From: an uncultured Francisella sp.
GTDB lineage: Bacteria > Pseudomonadota > Gammaproteobacteria > Burkholderiales > Neisseriaceae
Length of the DNA stretch: 64,000 nucleotides
Reading direction: 5' to 3'
Assembly (NCBI GenBank): GCA_943913655.1
Contig: CALTZA010000001.1
Location: forward strand, 62,001-126,000
This document shows positions 55,502-63,404 of the stretch, in pieces (the first letter of the stretch is position 1; each line of letters starts with the position of its first letter). Below the pieces are notes generated by a model. The model was not told where the DNA came from. It made no database searches and saw only the letters and a program-made list of their open reading frames with translations. Both the position numbers and the translations under genes were made by a program.

Positions 55502-57559
55502 ATGACTGAATCAAATCAATTTCGTATAATTAGCGGCCTTGTTGTAATCGCTCTTTTTTCCTCTTTATCTTACGCCAATATCTCCTCTCCTTATGATCAA
55601 ATGATCGTTTTTGGCGATAGTCTAAGCGATGGCGGGTCGATTAAAAAGCGGTTTGATCGCTATTTGGCGCAAGGATATGAATTACCTAACTATGCTGAAT
55701 ATCTTTCAGAACATTTATTACATCAATCATTATTCCCCTATACGCAAGGCGGTAGTAATTATGCGCAGTCCGGTGCAACCACTTTTATCGACAAAAGAAA
55801 CACTAAAAATCAAATTAACCTCTATTTACAACAACACAATAACATGGCCGATGCAAATGCCTTGTATATTCTTAATATAGGCGGTAATGATTTTACTCGC
55901 CTTAAATTTGTTAGGGTAGTGCTCAGTTATATGATACAACGCACCAGGGGGCAAACCGTTAATCTATCTAAATTTATGTTAGGACCAAGCGAAATCGCCA
56001 GGCAAGTCTCCCAATTGGAAGCACATGGCGCCAAGCATATACTGATGCCCAATCTCATGCCCGGCAGTTATTTCCCTAGCTTAACCTATGTGCTGCCACT
56101 TAGTATTGGTACTTTCATTGTATATCGCCTTCTTAATCGAGTGAATCATGAAATAGATTCTTTTATCGGCAAGCAATATCTTGCATCCTTAGATCAGGCA
56201 CTAAGAAATGATGCGAGTTTAGATGGGGGCGGTCCCAATGCTTTTTTTAATAAATCATTACGCATTATACAAAAAGAATTACCATTACTACCTAAAGCGT
56301 GGTTGCAATTTGCTCTTGACCGGTTCAGTGGCTTTATGGATACTTTAACAAGTAATTTTTTTGATGATGTGAAAAGAAAAATAGAAATTAGCTCTGCGAA
56401 TGTGCTTTATGCCGATACCAAAAAACTATATGAGGAAATCCACCTTGATCCTAAAAAATTTGGTATTGATAATATTGTACTAACAAAATGTCCACTAGGT
56501 GTATCTTCTTCTTCGAGCTTTTGTAATCATACCACTGGCAACAAAAAATATTTGTGGAGTGATGGAATTCACCCTTCTCCTGCCGCACACCAAATCACTG
56601 CACAATATTATTTGAGTCTACTGATTGCCCCTTCTTATTTAAGTGGTTTTCAAAATCAGTTGCAAGGGCTGCAGCAAGCATCTAACCGTTTTATTAATAA
56701 CGAAATTACCTTGCTACATGCTAATTCGTATAAATTACCCCTATTAATCGGCTTTTCTTGGCTTCACCGACATACATCAGGCCTATGGAATGAGGGTCAA
56801 TTAAATGCTGGTTTACTGCACCTTGGCAGCTATTATTTTATCAATAAACATCATATGGTGGGGGGGCTTGTTTCCTTAAGTACTGGCAAAGCACATCCTT
56901 TTTCACAATTTTCGTTCAATTACAGCTATGCACAAATGCAGTTGTTTCACCGCTGGCAGCATCAACGACTATGGTTACAAGACAATTGGCAACTTGCCAT
57001 GCTTGATGCACATAATATCATTCGCTCTATTCAACTAGGAAAGGCATCGCGTCAAGAAAAAGCACAAAACAACAGTCTTAGCAGCTATTGGGGTACAGAA
57101 CTCACTCTTGGAATTGATCTTCTGAAAAAAACAAATTACTCTTTAGGTGCGCAAATTGCCTACAAAAAAGAATACTACCACATTCATGGTTACATCGATC
57201 AAGCAAACCACAGCACCTCTATGCGCTTTGCTTCTTACCATATCAACCGCTCAGTAAAGCAAGCAGGAGTTTATTTAGATATCAACAGTATTGACAAACC
57301 AGCTTTATCATTGCATACCAGTCTTCTTTACCACAAAACGCCAGCAAAACATTATCAAGTACCAGCTAATAGCAAAGTATTTCAACGCAATTATTTCAGC
57401 GATTTAACAGCACCAGCGCAAGAAGGTCTGCAAGCAAGCACAGATATACATTATCGCATCAACCGCCACGCCACCTTTGGTACCAATGTCAGCTATTTTG
57501 CCAACAAAAGAACCCACCATTATTGGGAAGGCGGCACAAGCATAGACTATCACTTTTAA
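55502..57559 (+). CDS. Autotransporter with GDSL esterase/lipase passenger
   Basis: A 685-residue surface esterase of the EstA type. A signal peptide (about residues 1-25, ending LSYA) is followed by the GDSL passenger: block I IVFGDSLSDGG with Ser40, block III NIGGNDF and block V SDGIHPSPAAHQ with the Asp and His. From about residue 400 the sequence becomes an alternating beta pattern and ends SIDYHF, with the terminal Phe typical of outer-membrane barrels. The passenger is probably displayed on the surface and hydrolyses lipids or esters. I start at the ATG at 55502; an upstream in-frame ATG at 55448 lacks support. Confidence 0.87.
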   Translation: MTESNQFRIISGLVVIALFSSLSYANISSPYDQMIVFGDSLSDGGSIKKRFDRYLAQGYELPNYAEYLSEHLLHQSLFPYTQGGSNYAQSGATTFIDKRNTKNQINLYLQQHNNMADANALYILNIGGNDFTRLKFVRVVLSYMIQRTRGQTVNLSKFMLGPSEIARQVSQLEAHGAKHILMPNLMPGSYFPSLTYVLPLSIGTFIVYRLLNRVNHEIDSFIGKQYLASLDQALRNDASLDGGGPNAFFNKSLRIIQKELPLLPKAWLQFALDRFSGFMDTLTSNFFDDVKRKIEISSANVLYADTKKLYEEIHLDPKKFGIDNIVLTKCPLGVSSSSSFCNHTTGNKKYLWSDGIHPSPAAHQITAQYYLSLLIAPSYLSGFQNQLQGLQQASNRFINNEITLLHANSYKLPLLIGFSWLHRHTSGLWNEGQLNAGLLHLGSYYFINKHHMVGGLVSLSTGKAHPFSQFSFNYSYAQMQLFHRWQHQRLWLQDNWQLAMLDAHNIIRSIQLGKASRQEKAQNNSLSSYWGTELTLGIDLLKKTNYSLGAQIAYKKEYYHIHGYIDQANHSTSMRFASYHINRSVKQAGVYLDINSIDKPALSLHTSLLYHKTPAKHYQVPANSKVFQRNYFSDLTAPAQEGLQASTDIHYRINRHATFGTNVSYFANKRTHHYWEGGTSIDYHF

Positions 57560-57611
57560 TACGCTGATAAAGTTAGTTAGTCTATACCTATAAGTTTACT
57601 AGGTTAATCTA

Positions 57612-58985
57612 CTATCGGGGTATTAAATCTTTTAACCCCGGTATTTTATGAGCAATACGCACTAGTTTACTCATACCCCCTTTATTAAATTGCCTCATCA
57701 CTTTGCGTGCCTCTTCAAATTGCTTTAGCAGTTTATTTACCTCCTGCACACTGGTGCCTGACCCCTGGGCAATACGGCGCTTGCGGCTAGCTTTCAAAAG
57801 ACTAGGGTTGGCTTTTTCTTTTGCTGTCATGGAATTAATAATTGCTTCTGTCACTTTCAAGGTTTTTTCTGCCATACCTTGCGGAATACGTTCCGCTAAT
57901 GCCCTACTTCCAGGCAGTTTTTGCATCAAGTTCTCGATTCCCCCCATTTTCTTCATCTGTTGCAGCTGAAGATAGAAATCATTGAGATCAAAGCCCTTAC
58001 CCTTGTGCAATTTTTTAACCATGATTTGGGCAGCTTGCTCATCAATTCCTCGTTGCACATCTTCAATCAAACTAAGTACATCGCCCATCCCCAAAATACG
58101 GCTAGCCAAGCGATCTGGATAAAAAGCTTCTAAGGCATTAATTTTTTCTCCGATGCCGACAAACTTGATGGGCTTACCAGTCACATAACGTGCCGAAAGA
58201 GCTGCTCCACCGCGACTATCTCCATCAAGTTTACTCAATATAATACCGGTTAAGGGTAAAGCCTCATTAAACGCTTTTGCTGTGTTCACCGCATCTTGCC
58301 CCAACATTGCATCTAGTACGAAAAGAGTTTCTACTGGCTGCACAATGTCATGCAAGACTCTGATTTCCTCCATCATAACTTCATCAATAGTTAAACGTCC
58401 CGCTGTATCGATCAGCAATACATCATAAAATTGTTTTTTGGCATAACTAAGAGCAGCGGCGGCAATTTGTTCGGCTGTATTATTGCCCTCATTGGCGAAA
58501 AAATCGACTCCTACTTGTTCAGCCAATAAACCTAATTGCTCAATAGCTGCTGGGCGATAGATATCTGCTGAAGCCAACAAAATTTTATTTTTACTTTTCT
58601 TGGGCTGATGAAGCAGCCAATAAGCCAATTTACCCACTGTTGTTGTTTTACCAGCACCCTGCAAACCGGCCATTAAAATCACAGCAGGTGGTACTGTTGC
58701 TAGATTTAATTCACTATTTTCTTGGCCCATCAATTCGGTGAGCGCTTCATCAACCACACCAATGAAAGCCTGTGAAGCATTAAGACTGCCGATCACCTCC
58801 CTACCCATAGCTTTTTCTTTAGCAAGATTCATAAAAGCTTTCACTACCGGCAAAGCCACATCAGCTTCTAACAATGCAAGGCGCACTTGACGCAGTGCAT
58901 CTGCAATATTTTCTTCACTTAATCTTGCCTGACCTCGTATGCTTTTGACCACTTGTTCTAAGCGATCAGATAATTTATTTAACAT
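57612..58985 (-). CDS. ffh: Signal recognition particle protein Ffh
   Basis: The SRP54 GTPase that binds signal sequences and 4.5S RNA and targets membrane proteins. At 457 residues: N-domain (MLNKLSDRLEQVVKSIRG), G-domain with MAGLQGAGKTTTVGKLA, DTAGRL and LSKLDGDSRGG, and Met-rich M-domain with KKMGGIENLMQKLPG and RKRRIAQGSGTSVQEVN. It lies 18 bases downstream of lipA on the same strand. Confidence 0.96.
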   Translation of the reverse strand: MLNKLSDRLEQVVKSIRGQARLSEENIADALRQVRLALLEADVALPVVKAFMNLAKEKAMGREVIGSLNASQAFIGVVDEALTELMGQENSELNLATVPPAVILMAGLQGAGKTTTVGKLAYWLLHQPKKSKNKILLASADIYRPAAIEQLGLLAEQVGVDFFANEGNNTAEQIAAAALSYAKKQFYDVLLIDTAGRLTIDEVMMEEIRVLHDIVQPVETLFVLDAMLGQDAVNTAKAFNEALPLTGIILSKLDGDSRGGAALSARYVTGKPIKFVGIGEKINALEAFYPDRLASRILGMGDVLSLIEDVQRGIDEQAAQIMVKKLHKGKGFDLNDFYLQLQQMKKMGGIENLMQKLPGSRALAERIPQGMAEKTLKVTEAIINSMTAKEKANPSLLKASRKRRIAQGSGTSVQEVNKLLKQFEEARKVMRQFNKGGMSKLVRIAHKIPGLKDLIPR

Positions 58986-59003
58986 GGAACAGTCACCTTT
59001 AGT

Positions 59004-59960
59004 TCATTGATATTTGCTAAATTGTGCAGCCGCTTGTACATCTGCATGATAACTAGAGCGTACCAATGCACCTACCGCTGCATGTTTAAAACCCAATTGG
59101 TAAGCAATTGCTCCCAGTTCTTTAAAGCGTTCGGGGGACACATAACGTGCAACCGGTAAATGACTAGAAGATGGTTGTAAATATTGCCCTATCGTTAACA
59201 TATCAACTTGATGCGCGCGAAGGTCTTTCATCACTTCAATAATTTCTTCATCACGTTCACCCAAACCTACCATAATGCCAGATTTGGTAATTTTTTGCGG
59301 GTTCATCTTTTTATAATGCTCTAATAAATGCAATGAATGTGCATAATCAGCGCCAGGACGAGCTTGTTTATATAATCTTGGCACTGTTTCTAAATTATGA
59401 TTCATCACATCGGGAGGTATTTGTGACAGGATATTCAAGGCTTTGTCCAAACGACCTCGAAAATCTGGCACCAATACTTCGATTCTGATCTTAGTATCTG
59501 TATTAGTTGCGCGTATCTCTGAAATACATTGTGCAAAATGCCCAGCTCCTCCGTCACGTAAATCATCTCGATCCACTGAAGTAAGCACCACATAGCGCAG
59601 TTTCATGACGGCGATGGCTTGCGCTAATTTGCGCGGTTCTTCCATATCAAGTGGATTGGGTCTACCATGAGCTACATCGCAAAAAGGGCAGCGTCTGGTA
59701 CAAATATCACCCATGATCATAAATGTTGCTGTTCCGCGACTAAAGCATTCTCCAATATTAGGACAACTTGCTTCTTCACACACTGTATTTAAAGATTGCT
59801 GACGCAAAATTTGTTTGATTTCGTTAAATCGCTCACCAGTAGGTAGGCGTACTTTGATCCATTGAGGTTTTCTCAATTTTTCACTTGGCTGCAACACCTT
59901 AATAGGTATCCTTGCTAATTTAGCAGCTCCTTTTAATTTTTCTCCTTGTTTGACACTCAC
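59004..59960 (-). CDS. lipA: Lipoyl synthase
   Basis: Radical SAM enzyme that inserts sulfur into octanoyl groups on lipoyl domains. The auxiliary cluster motif is CEEASCPNIGEC, the radical SAM motif CTRRCPFCDV, and the C-terminal RSSYHAD supplies the Ser ligand. I start at the GTG at 59960 (318 aa), with AGGAG five bases upstream; an ATG at 60038 lies inside lipB and gives an N-terminus unlike the family. It follows lipB by eight bases. Confidence 0.94.
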   Translation of the reverse strand: MSVKQGEKLKGAAKLARIPIKVLQPSEKLRKPQWIKVRLPTGERFNEIKQILRQQSLNTVCEEASCPNIGECFSRGTATFMIMGDICTRRCPFCDVAHGRPNPLDMEEPRKLAQAIAVMKLRYVVLTSVDRDDLRDGGAGHFAQCISEIRATNTDTKIRIEVLVPDFRGRLDKALNILSQIPPDVMNHNLETVPRLYKQARPGADYAHSLHLLEHYKKMNPQKITKSGIMVGLGERDEEIIEVMKDLRAHQVDMLTIGQYLQPSSSHLPVARYVSPERFKELGAIAYQLGFKHAAVGALVRSSYHADVQAAAQFSKYQ

Positions 59961-59968
59961 ACTGACTC

Positions 59969-60595
59969 CTACACAATTGCTTCTAAAGACTGCACCATAT
60001 CCTGTGCCACTTTTTTTATAGAAACATTGGGCTCCCATTGTTTCATCTGCGTCATCTCTAAATCAGCATAACCGCAAGGATTAATCAAAGAAAATGGCGA
60101 TAAATCCATATCCACATTTATACTCAAGCCATGGTATACACCCCCTTTACGGATTCTTAATCCCAAGGAAGCGATTTTTTTTCCCTGTATGTATACACCG
60201 GGACGCTCTACAAATGTTTCTCCAAACATACCATGCATTTTTAACACCACCACAATGGCCTGTTCCAAACGCTCTATCAGTGCACGAACGGAAATACCAC
60301 GCCTTTGAAAATCAATTAAAGTATAAATAACCAACTGTCCAGGTCCATGATAAGTGATTTGCCCCCCACGATCCGTACGTACAAGCGGAATAGCACTTTC
60401 TTGTAATAAATGCGATATTTTACCTGCTTTGCCTAGTGTGAAAACTGGTCGATGTTGTAACACCCATAATTCATCTTGGGTATTTACGCAGCGCTGCTCT
60501 GTAAATAGAGACATTGCCTGGTAGATAGGAAGATAACTTTGTAGACCAAGTTGCCGAACAATCAAATCACAACACCACTTTAACCATAGGTTCAC
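59969..60595 (-). CDS. lipB: Octanoyltransferase LipB
   Basis: Moves octanoate from acyl carrier protein to lipoyl domains. The 208-residue protein has DRGGQITYHGPGQLV, the catalytic Lys in GKKIASLGLRIRKG, YHGLSINVDMDL and the catalytic Cys in NPCGYADL. The ATG at 60595 overlaps the ybeD end by 29 bases; a TTG at 60565 just after the ybeD stop gives an N-terminus closer to relatives and may be the true start. Confidence 0.93.
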   Translation of the reverse strand: MNLWLKWCCDLIVRQLGLQSYLPIYQAMSLFTEQRCVNTQDELWVLQHRPVFTLGKAGKISHLLQESAIPLVRTDRGGQITYHGPGQLVIYTLIDFQRRGISVRALIERLEQAIVVVLKMHGMFGETFVERPGVYIQGKKIASLGLRIRKGGVYHGLSINVDMDLSPFSLINPCGYADLEMTQMKQWEPNVSIKKVAQDMVQSLEAIV

Positions 60596-60857
60596 CTGTC
60601 AGAGCTAAATAAATATTATTTAGCTGCGCCTTATTAAGCGCATTCACCCATACTGTCACCCCTAAATAATTGCCTAGACTGCTTTCACGATAACTAAAAT
60701 CTTCTATCAACAATGAAGGATCGTGAAAACTAATAATTTCAAATAATCTTGGTACCAAACGTTCATCTTTTTGTGCCATAACTTTAATAGGAAATCGAGA
60801 AGGAAACTTAATCAAACTCTTTTCACTCACTTGCTGCTCATAGCTATTGTGTTTCAT
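60567..60857 (-). CDS. ybeD: DUF493 family protein YbeD
   Basis: A 96-residue DUF493 protein, a small ACT-like fold encoded beside lipB in many proteobacteria. The family blocks LIKFPSRFPIKVMAQ, SLGNYLGVTVWVNA and LTGEPMVKVVL are clear. Function is unresolved; gene order suggests a link to lipoate metabolism. It overlaps lipB. Confidence 0.92.
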   Translation of the reverse strand: MKHNSYEQQVSEKSLIKFPSRFPIKVMAQKDERLVPRLFEIISFHDPSLLIEDFSYRESSLGNYLGVTVWVNALNKAQLNNIYLALTGEPMVKVVL

Positions 60858-60875
60858 CTAACGTCTCATAAATAA

Positions 60876-61325
60876 TCAATTAACCAAACATTTAGTAGAT
60901 TGATCTTTTTGTTGTTCACAGATGGTAGTGTTCCTGTCTTCATCCATACGCAAATAGCGTTTCTCTCTTGCTTGGTATTTTTTATCAGGACGGGCATAAA
61001 GAAGGTAGTGCTGTGCATTACACTGCGGATATTGCGGCTCAAAATGTATCTCAAAACCAGGAGATCTGGTTTTAGGAATTTCTGGCCATAAGCAGTGACT
61101 ATCTGATTGCTGCCGCGAGTATGTGCTATAGGCATAATGTTTTGTGAAAAAATGTTCTAAATAATCAGCATCTTCTAGCATAGTGGCTTTAGCTGCTGCC
61201 AGATTACCTTTGAGCGAATGCCTTTGATATTGCCCATAGCCCCAAGCAAACATGATTCCTAAAATAACCAACGCGATCATTAGTTCTATCAATGTGTATC
61301 CTTGACTGTTTTTATATTCCATCAT
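60876..61325 (-). CDS. Type IV pilin-like (PilE/minor pilin) protein
   Basis: A 149-residue prepilin. Cleavage by prepilin peptidase is expected after Gly9 of NSQGYTLIELMIALVILGI, with Glu at position 5 of the mature protein. A single N-terminal hydrophobic helix is followed by a globular part holding four Cys. It resembles PilE-like minor pilins of betaproteobacteria. No other pil gene is adjacent. GAGGG precedes the ATG pair at 61325. With intact comEC it could take part in DNA uptake. Confidence 0.85.
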   Translation of the reverse strand: MMEYKNSQGYTLIELMIALVILGIMFAWGYGQYQRHSLKGNLAAAKATMLEDADYLEHFFTKHYAYSTYSRQQSDSHCLWPEIPKTRSPGFEIHFEPQYPQCNAQHYLLYARPDKKYQAREKRYLRMDEDRNTTICEQQKDQSTKCLVN

Positions 61326-61339
61326 TCAAGCCCTCTACC

Positions 61340-61446
61340 CGTTAATCATCCATATCATACCTAAATTTCTTGCTATTATCTGATCCATCAACTTACCAAT
61401 GACATCTCCTTTTGAACGAATCTTTATTTTGCAATTGAAATCGTTA
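61340..61446 (-). pseudogene. spoT: Out-of-frame remnant of the SpoT C-terminal domain
   Basis: In the frame two bases off from spoT, the minus strand after the spoT stop reads ITISIAK, stop, RF, and after another shift KGDVIGKLMDQIIARNLGM. This parallels the order of the E. coli SpoT segment ITFAKCCRPIPGD followed by the GKGLVIH region. The trace is short and interrupted, so it is a decayed end of the same gene and not a separate reading frame. Confidence 0.55.
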
Positions 61447-63174
61447 TATATCGATTAAAGACTCATTATAAGCAACTTTAGCAATCTCAAGAGCAATATC
61501 ATGTGGTTCAAGTTCACCTTTACCCACCCCATATAACACATCTTGAAAAGTTAAATGTCTATCAGATAAATTGCGTATATAAGCGTCTTTTACCTCTTCA
61601 GAGAAGATAAGGTCCTCAGGTAGTACTTCCACAAGTACCCCTTGCAGCAATTTTTCACCCACACAAATTGTCTTATTTCTTTTTTGTTGACGCAAACGGC
61701 TACGAATCGCGCTAGTTGCCTTAGCACTTACTGCATGTTCTAGCCATGTTTCATCAGGTGAGGCATCATCTCGTGTTTTGATGTGCACAATATCTCCCGA
61801 ATGCAAACGATAATACAAAAACACTGATACCCCATTCACAGCAGCACCAACACTTTGATGACCTACTTCAGTATGAACTGCATAAGCAAAATCAATCACT
61901 GTAGCCCCAGTAGGTAAGACAATAATTTTTCCTTTCGGTGTAAAAACATATAGCTCAGAAGCGTATAGATCTTTTTTAATATCTTCATAAAAATCTACTG
62001 CACTATTGCTGTCCTCTTGCACTGATTTAACGACCTCCATCCATTGCTGTGCACTACGCTTGAATGGCTGAACCTTGCTTCTTTTTTTACGTGCTTTTGT
62101 TACTGAAGAAAATCGACTAATTTCAAATAATTCATCCATCTCATAGGTTCTAATCTGGACTTCAATTGACAATCCTAAAGAACTGATTAAAGTTGTTTTT
62201 AAACTTTGCGAACCATTTTGTTTGGGAATAGCGATAAAATCTCTAAAGCTACCAGGTTTAGGATTATATAGATGATGCAATGCACCTAAGGCACGATAAC
62301 AATCCAGAACATTATGGACCAGCACCACAAAACAATACATATCCATAACCTGTGAAAAATGCAATCGTTGATAACGCATCTTTTGAAAAACACCATACAG
62401 ATGTTTCTCACCACCTTTAATAGTTGCCTCCACATTAAAAGCCACAAGTTGCGCAGCAAAATCACGCATGACGCGTTCAATCAATTGCTCTTTTTGCCCC
62501 CGCCAGTGCTTTAACGCACGAGAAATAACCTGATAACGATAAGGATAGAGGTGTTTGAAAGCAAGGTTTTGTAATTCATAATACACTGCATTCATACCAA
62601 TTCGATTAGCCAATTCCGCATAAATGTCTAATGTTTCTTGAGCAATACGCCTTTTTTTATCACGTCGCATTGATCCTAAGGTACGCATATTATGTAATCG
62701 ATCGGCTAACTTAACCAGCAATACGCGTAAGTCTTTAGTACCCGCCAATAGCATCTTACGAAAGCTTTCTGCCTGTAACTCTAAAAAATCCTTACCCGCA
62801 ATTTTTTTAAATTTAGATACGCCATCTACCACTGCAGCGACTTCAGTACCAAATTCTTCTCGAATCTCTTCTATACTTGTGCCCGTATCTTCAACCACAT
62901 CATGCAACAAAGCAGCAGTTAAACTGATAATATCTTCCCCCCAGACAGCGAGCTCTATAGCTACTTCAATCGGGTGTATTATATAAGGCTCACCACTTTG
63001 ACGATATTGCCGGTAGTGCGCTTTTTTTGCAAATTCAAAAGCACGTTCTAACAAAAACTTGTGTTCACAATTAGTATGGGAAATAGCTTCAAAAAGCTTA
63101 TCGCGGGCTGAGAAAATCAGTTGTTCTTCTTTTTTTTCAGGTATGGCTTGGGGGGCGGCAGTGGTTGTCATCAT
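61444..63174 (-). CDS. spoT: SpoT-type (p)ppGpp hydrolase with degenerate synthetase and lost C-terminus
   Basis: A 576-residue RelA/SpoT homologue. The hydrolase HD domain is intact: SGEPYIIHP, LLHDVVEDT (His91, Asp92) and LVKLADRLHNMRTL. The synthetase region is altered: relative to E. coli SpoT the Arg of GREKH is Gly255, the Ser of LYSIY is Gly261, the Arg of AFRVIV is Val283, the Tyr of GYQSLHT is Ser322 and its His is Lys326, and the GVAAHW block is gone. TGS follows (about 412-470). The protein stops before the zinc-finger and ACT domains that bring E. coli SpoT to 702 residues. The likely activity is hydrolysis only. ATG overlaps the rpoZ stop (ATGA). Confidence 0.9.
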   Translation of the reverse strand: MMTTTAAPQAIPEKKEEQLIFSARDKLFEAISHTNCEHKFLLERAFEFAKKAHYRQYRQSGEPYIIHPIEVAIELAVWGEDIISLTAALLHDVVEDTGTSIEEIREEFGTEVAAVVDGVSKFKKIAGKDFLELQAESFRKMLLAGTKDLRVLLVKLADRLHNMRTLGSMRRDKKRRIAQETLDIYAELANRIGMNAVYYELQNLAFKHLYPYRYQVISRALKHWRGQKEQLIERVMRDFAAQLVAFNVEATIKGGEKHLYGVFQKMRYQRLHFSQVMDMYCFVVLVHNVLDCYRALGALHHLYNPKPGSFRDFIAIPKQNGSQSLKTTLISSLGLSIEVQIRTYEMDELFEISRFSSVTKARKKRSKVQPFKRSAQQWMEVVKSVQEDSNSAVDFYEDIKKDLYASELYVFTPKGKIIVLPTGATVIDFAYAVHTEVGHQSVGAAVNGVSVFLYYRLHSGDIVHIKTRDDASPDETWLEHAVSAKATSAIRSRLRQQKRNKTICVGEKLLQGVLVEVLPEDLIFSEEVKDAYIRNLSDRHLTFQDVLYGVGKGELEPHDIALEIAKVAYNESLIDI

Positions 63175-63371
63175 TTTTTCTTCAGAATATCCACGCCTAT
63201 CTCTCCTGCTGCAATCTCACGTAAAGCAGTCACTGTGGGTTTGTTTTTTACATCACTTACCAAGGGAGTGGCACCGTTACTTAACTGGCGAGCGCGGTAA
63301 GCGGCAGCCAAAGTCAACTCAAAGTGATTAGGAATGTGTTGAATACAATCTTCTATGGTAATTCTTGCCAT
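63171..63371 (-). CDS. rpoZ: RNA polymerase omega subunit
   Basis: A 66-residue omega subunit of betaproteobacterial type. The family pattern MARITIEDCIQHIPNHFELT and KPTVTALREIAAGEIGVDIL is complete. Omega helps assemble RNA polymerase and forms part of the ppGpp site 1. AGGAG precedes the ATG. The stop overlaps the spoT ATG, and gmk lies 33 bases upstream, the classic gmk-rpoZ-spoT operon. Confidence 0.96.
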   Translation of the reverse strand: MARITIEDCIQHIPNHFELTLAAAYRARQLSNGATPLVSDVKNKPTVTALREIAAGEIGVDILKKK

Positions 63372-63404
63372 ACTTTTAGCTCCTTGCTAATACAATGTTC
63401 AGGT

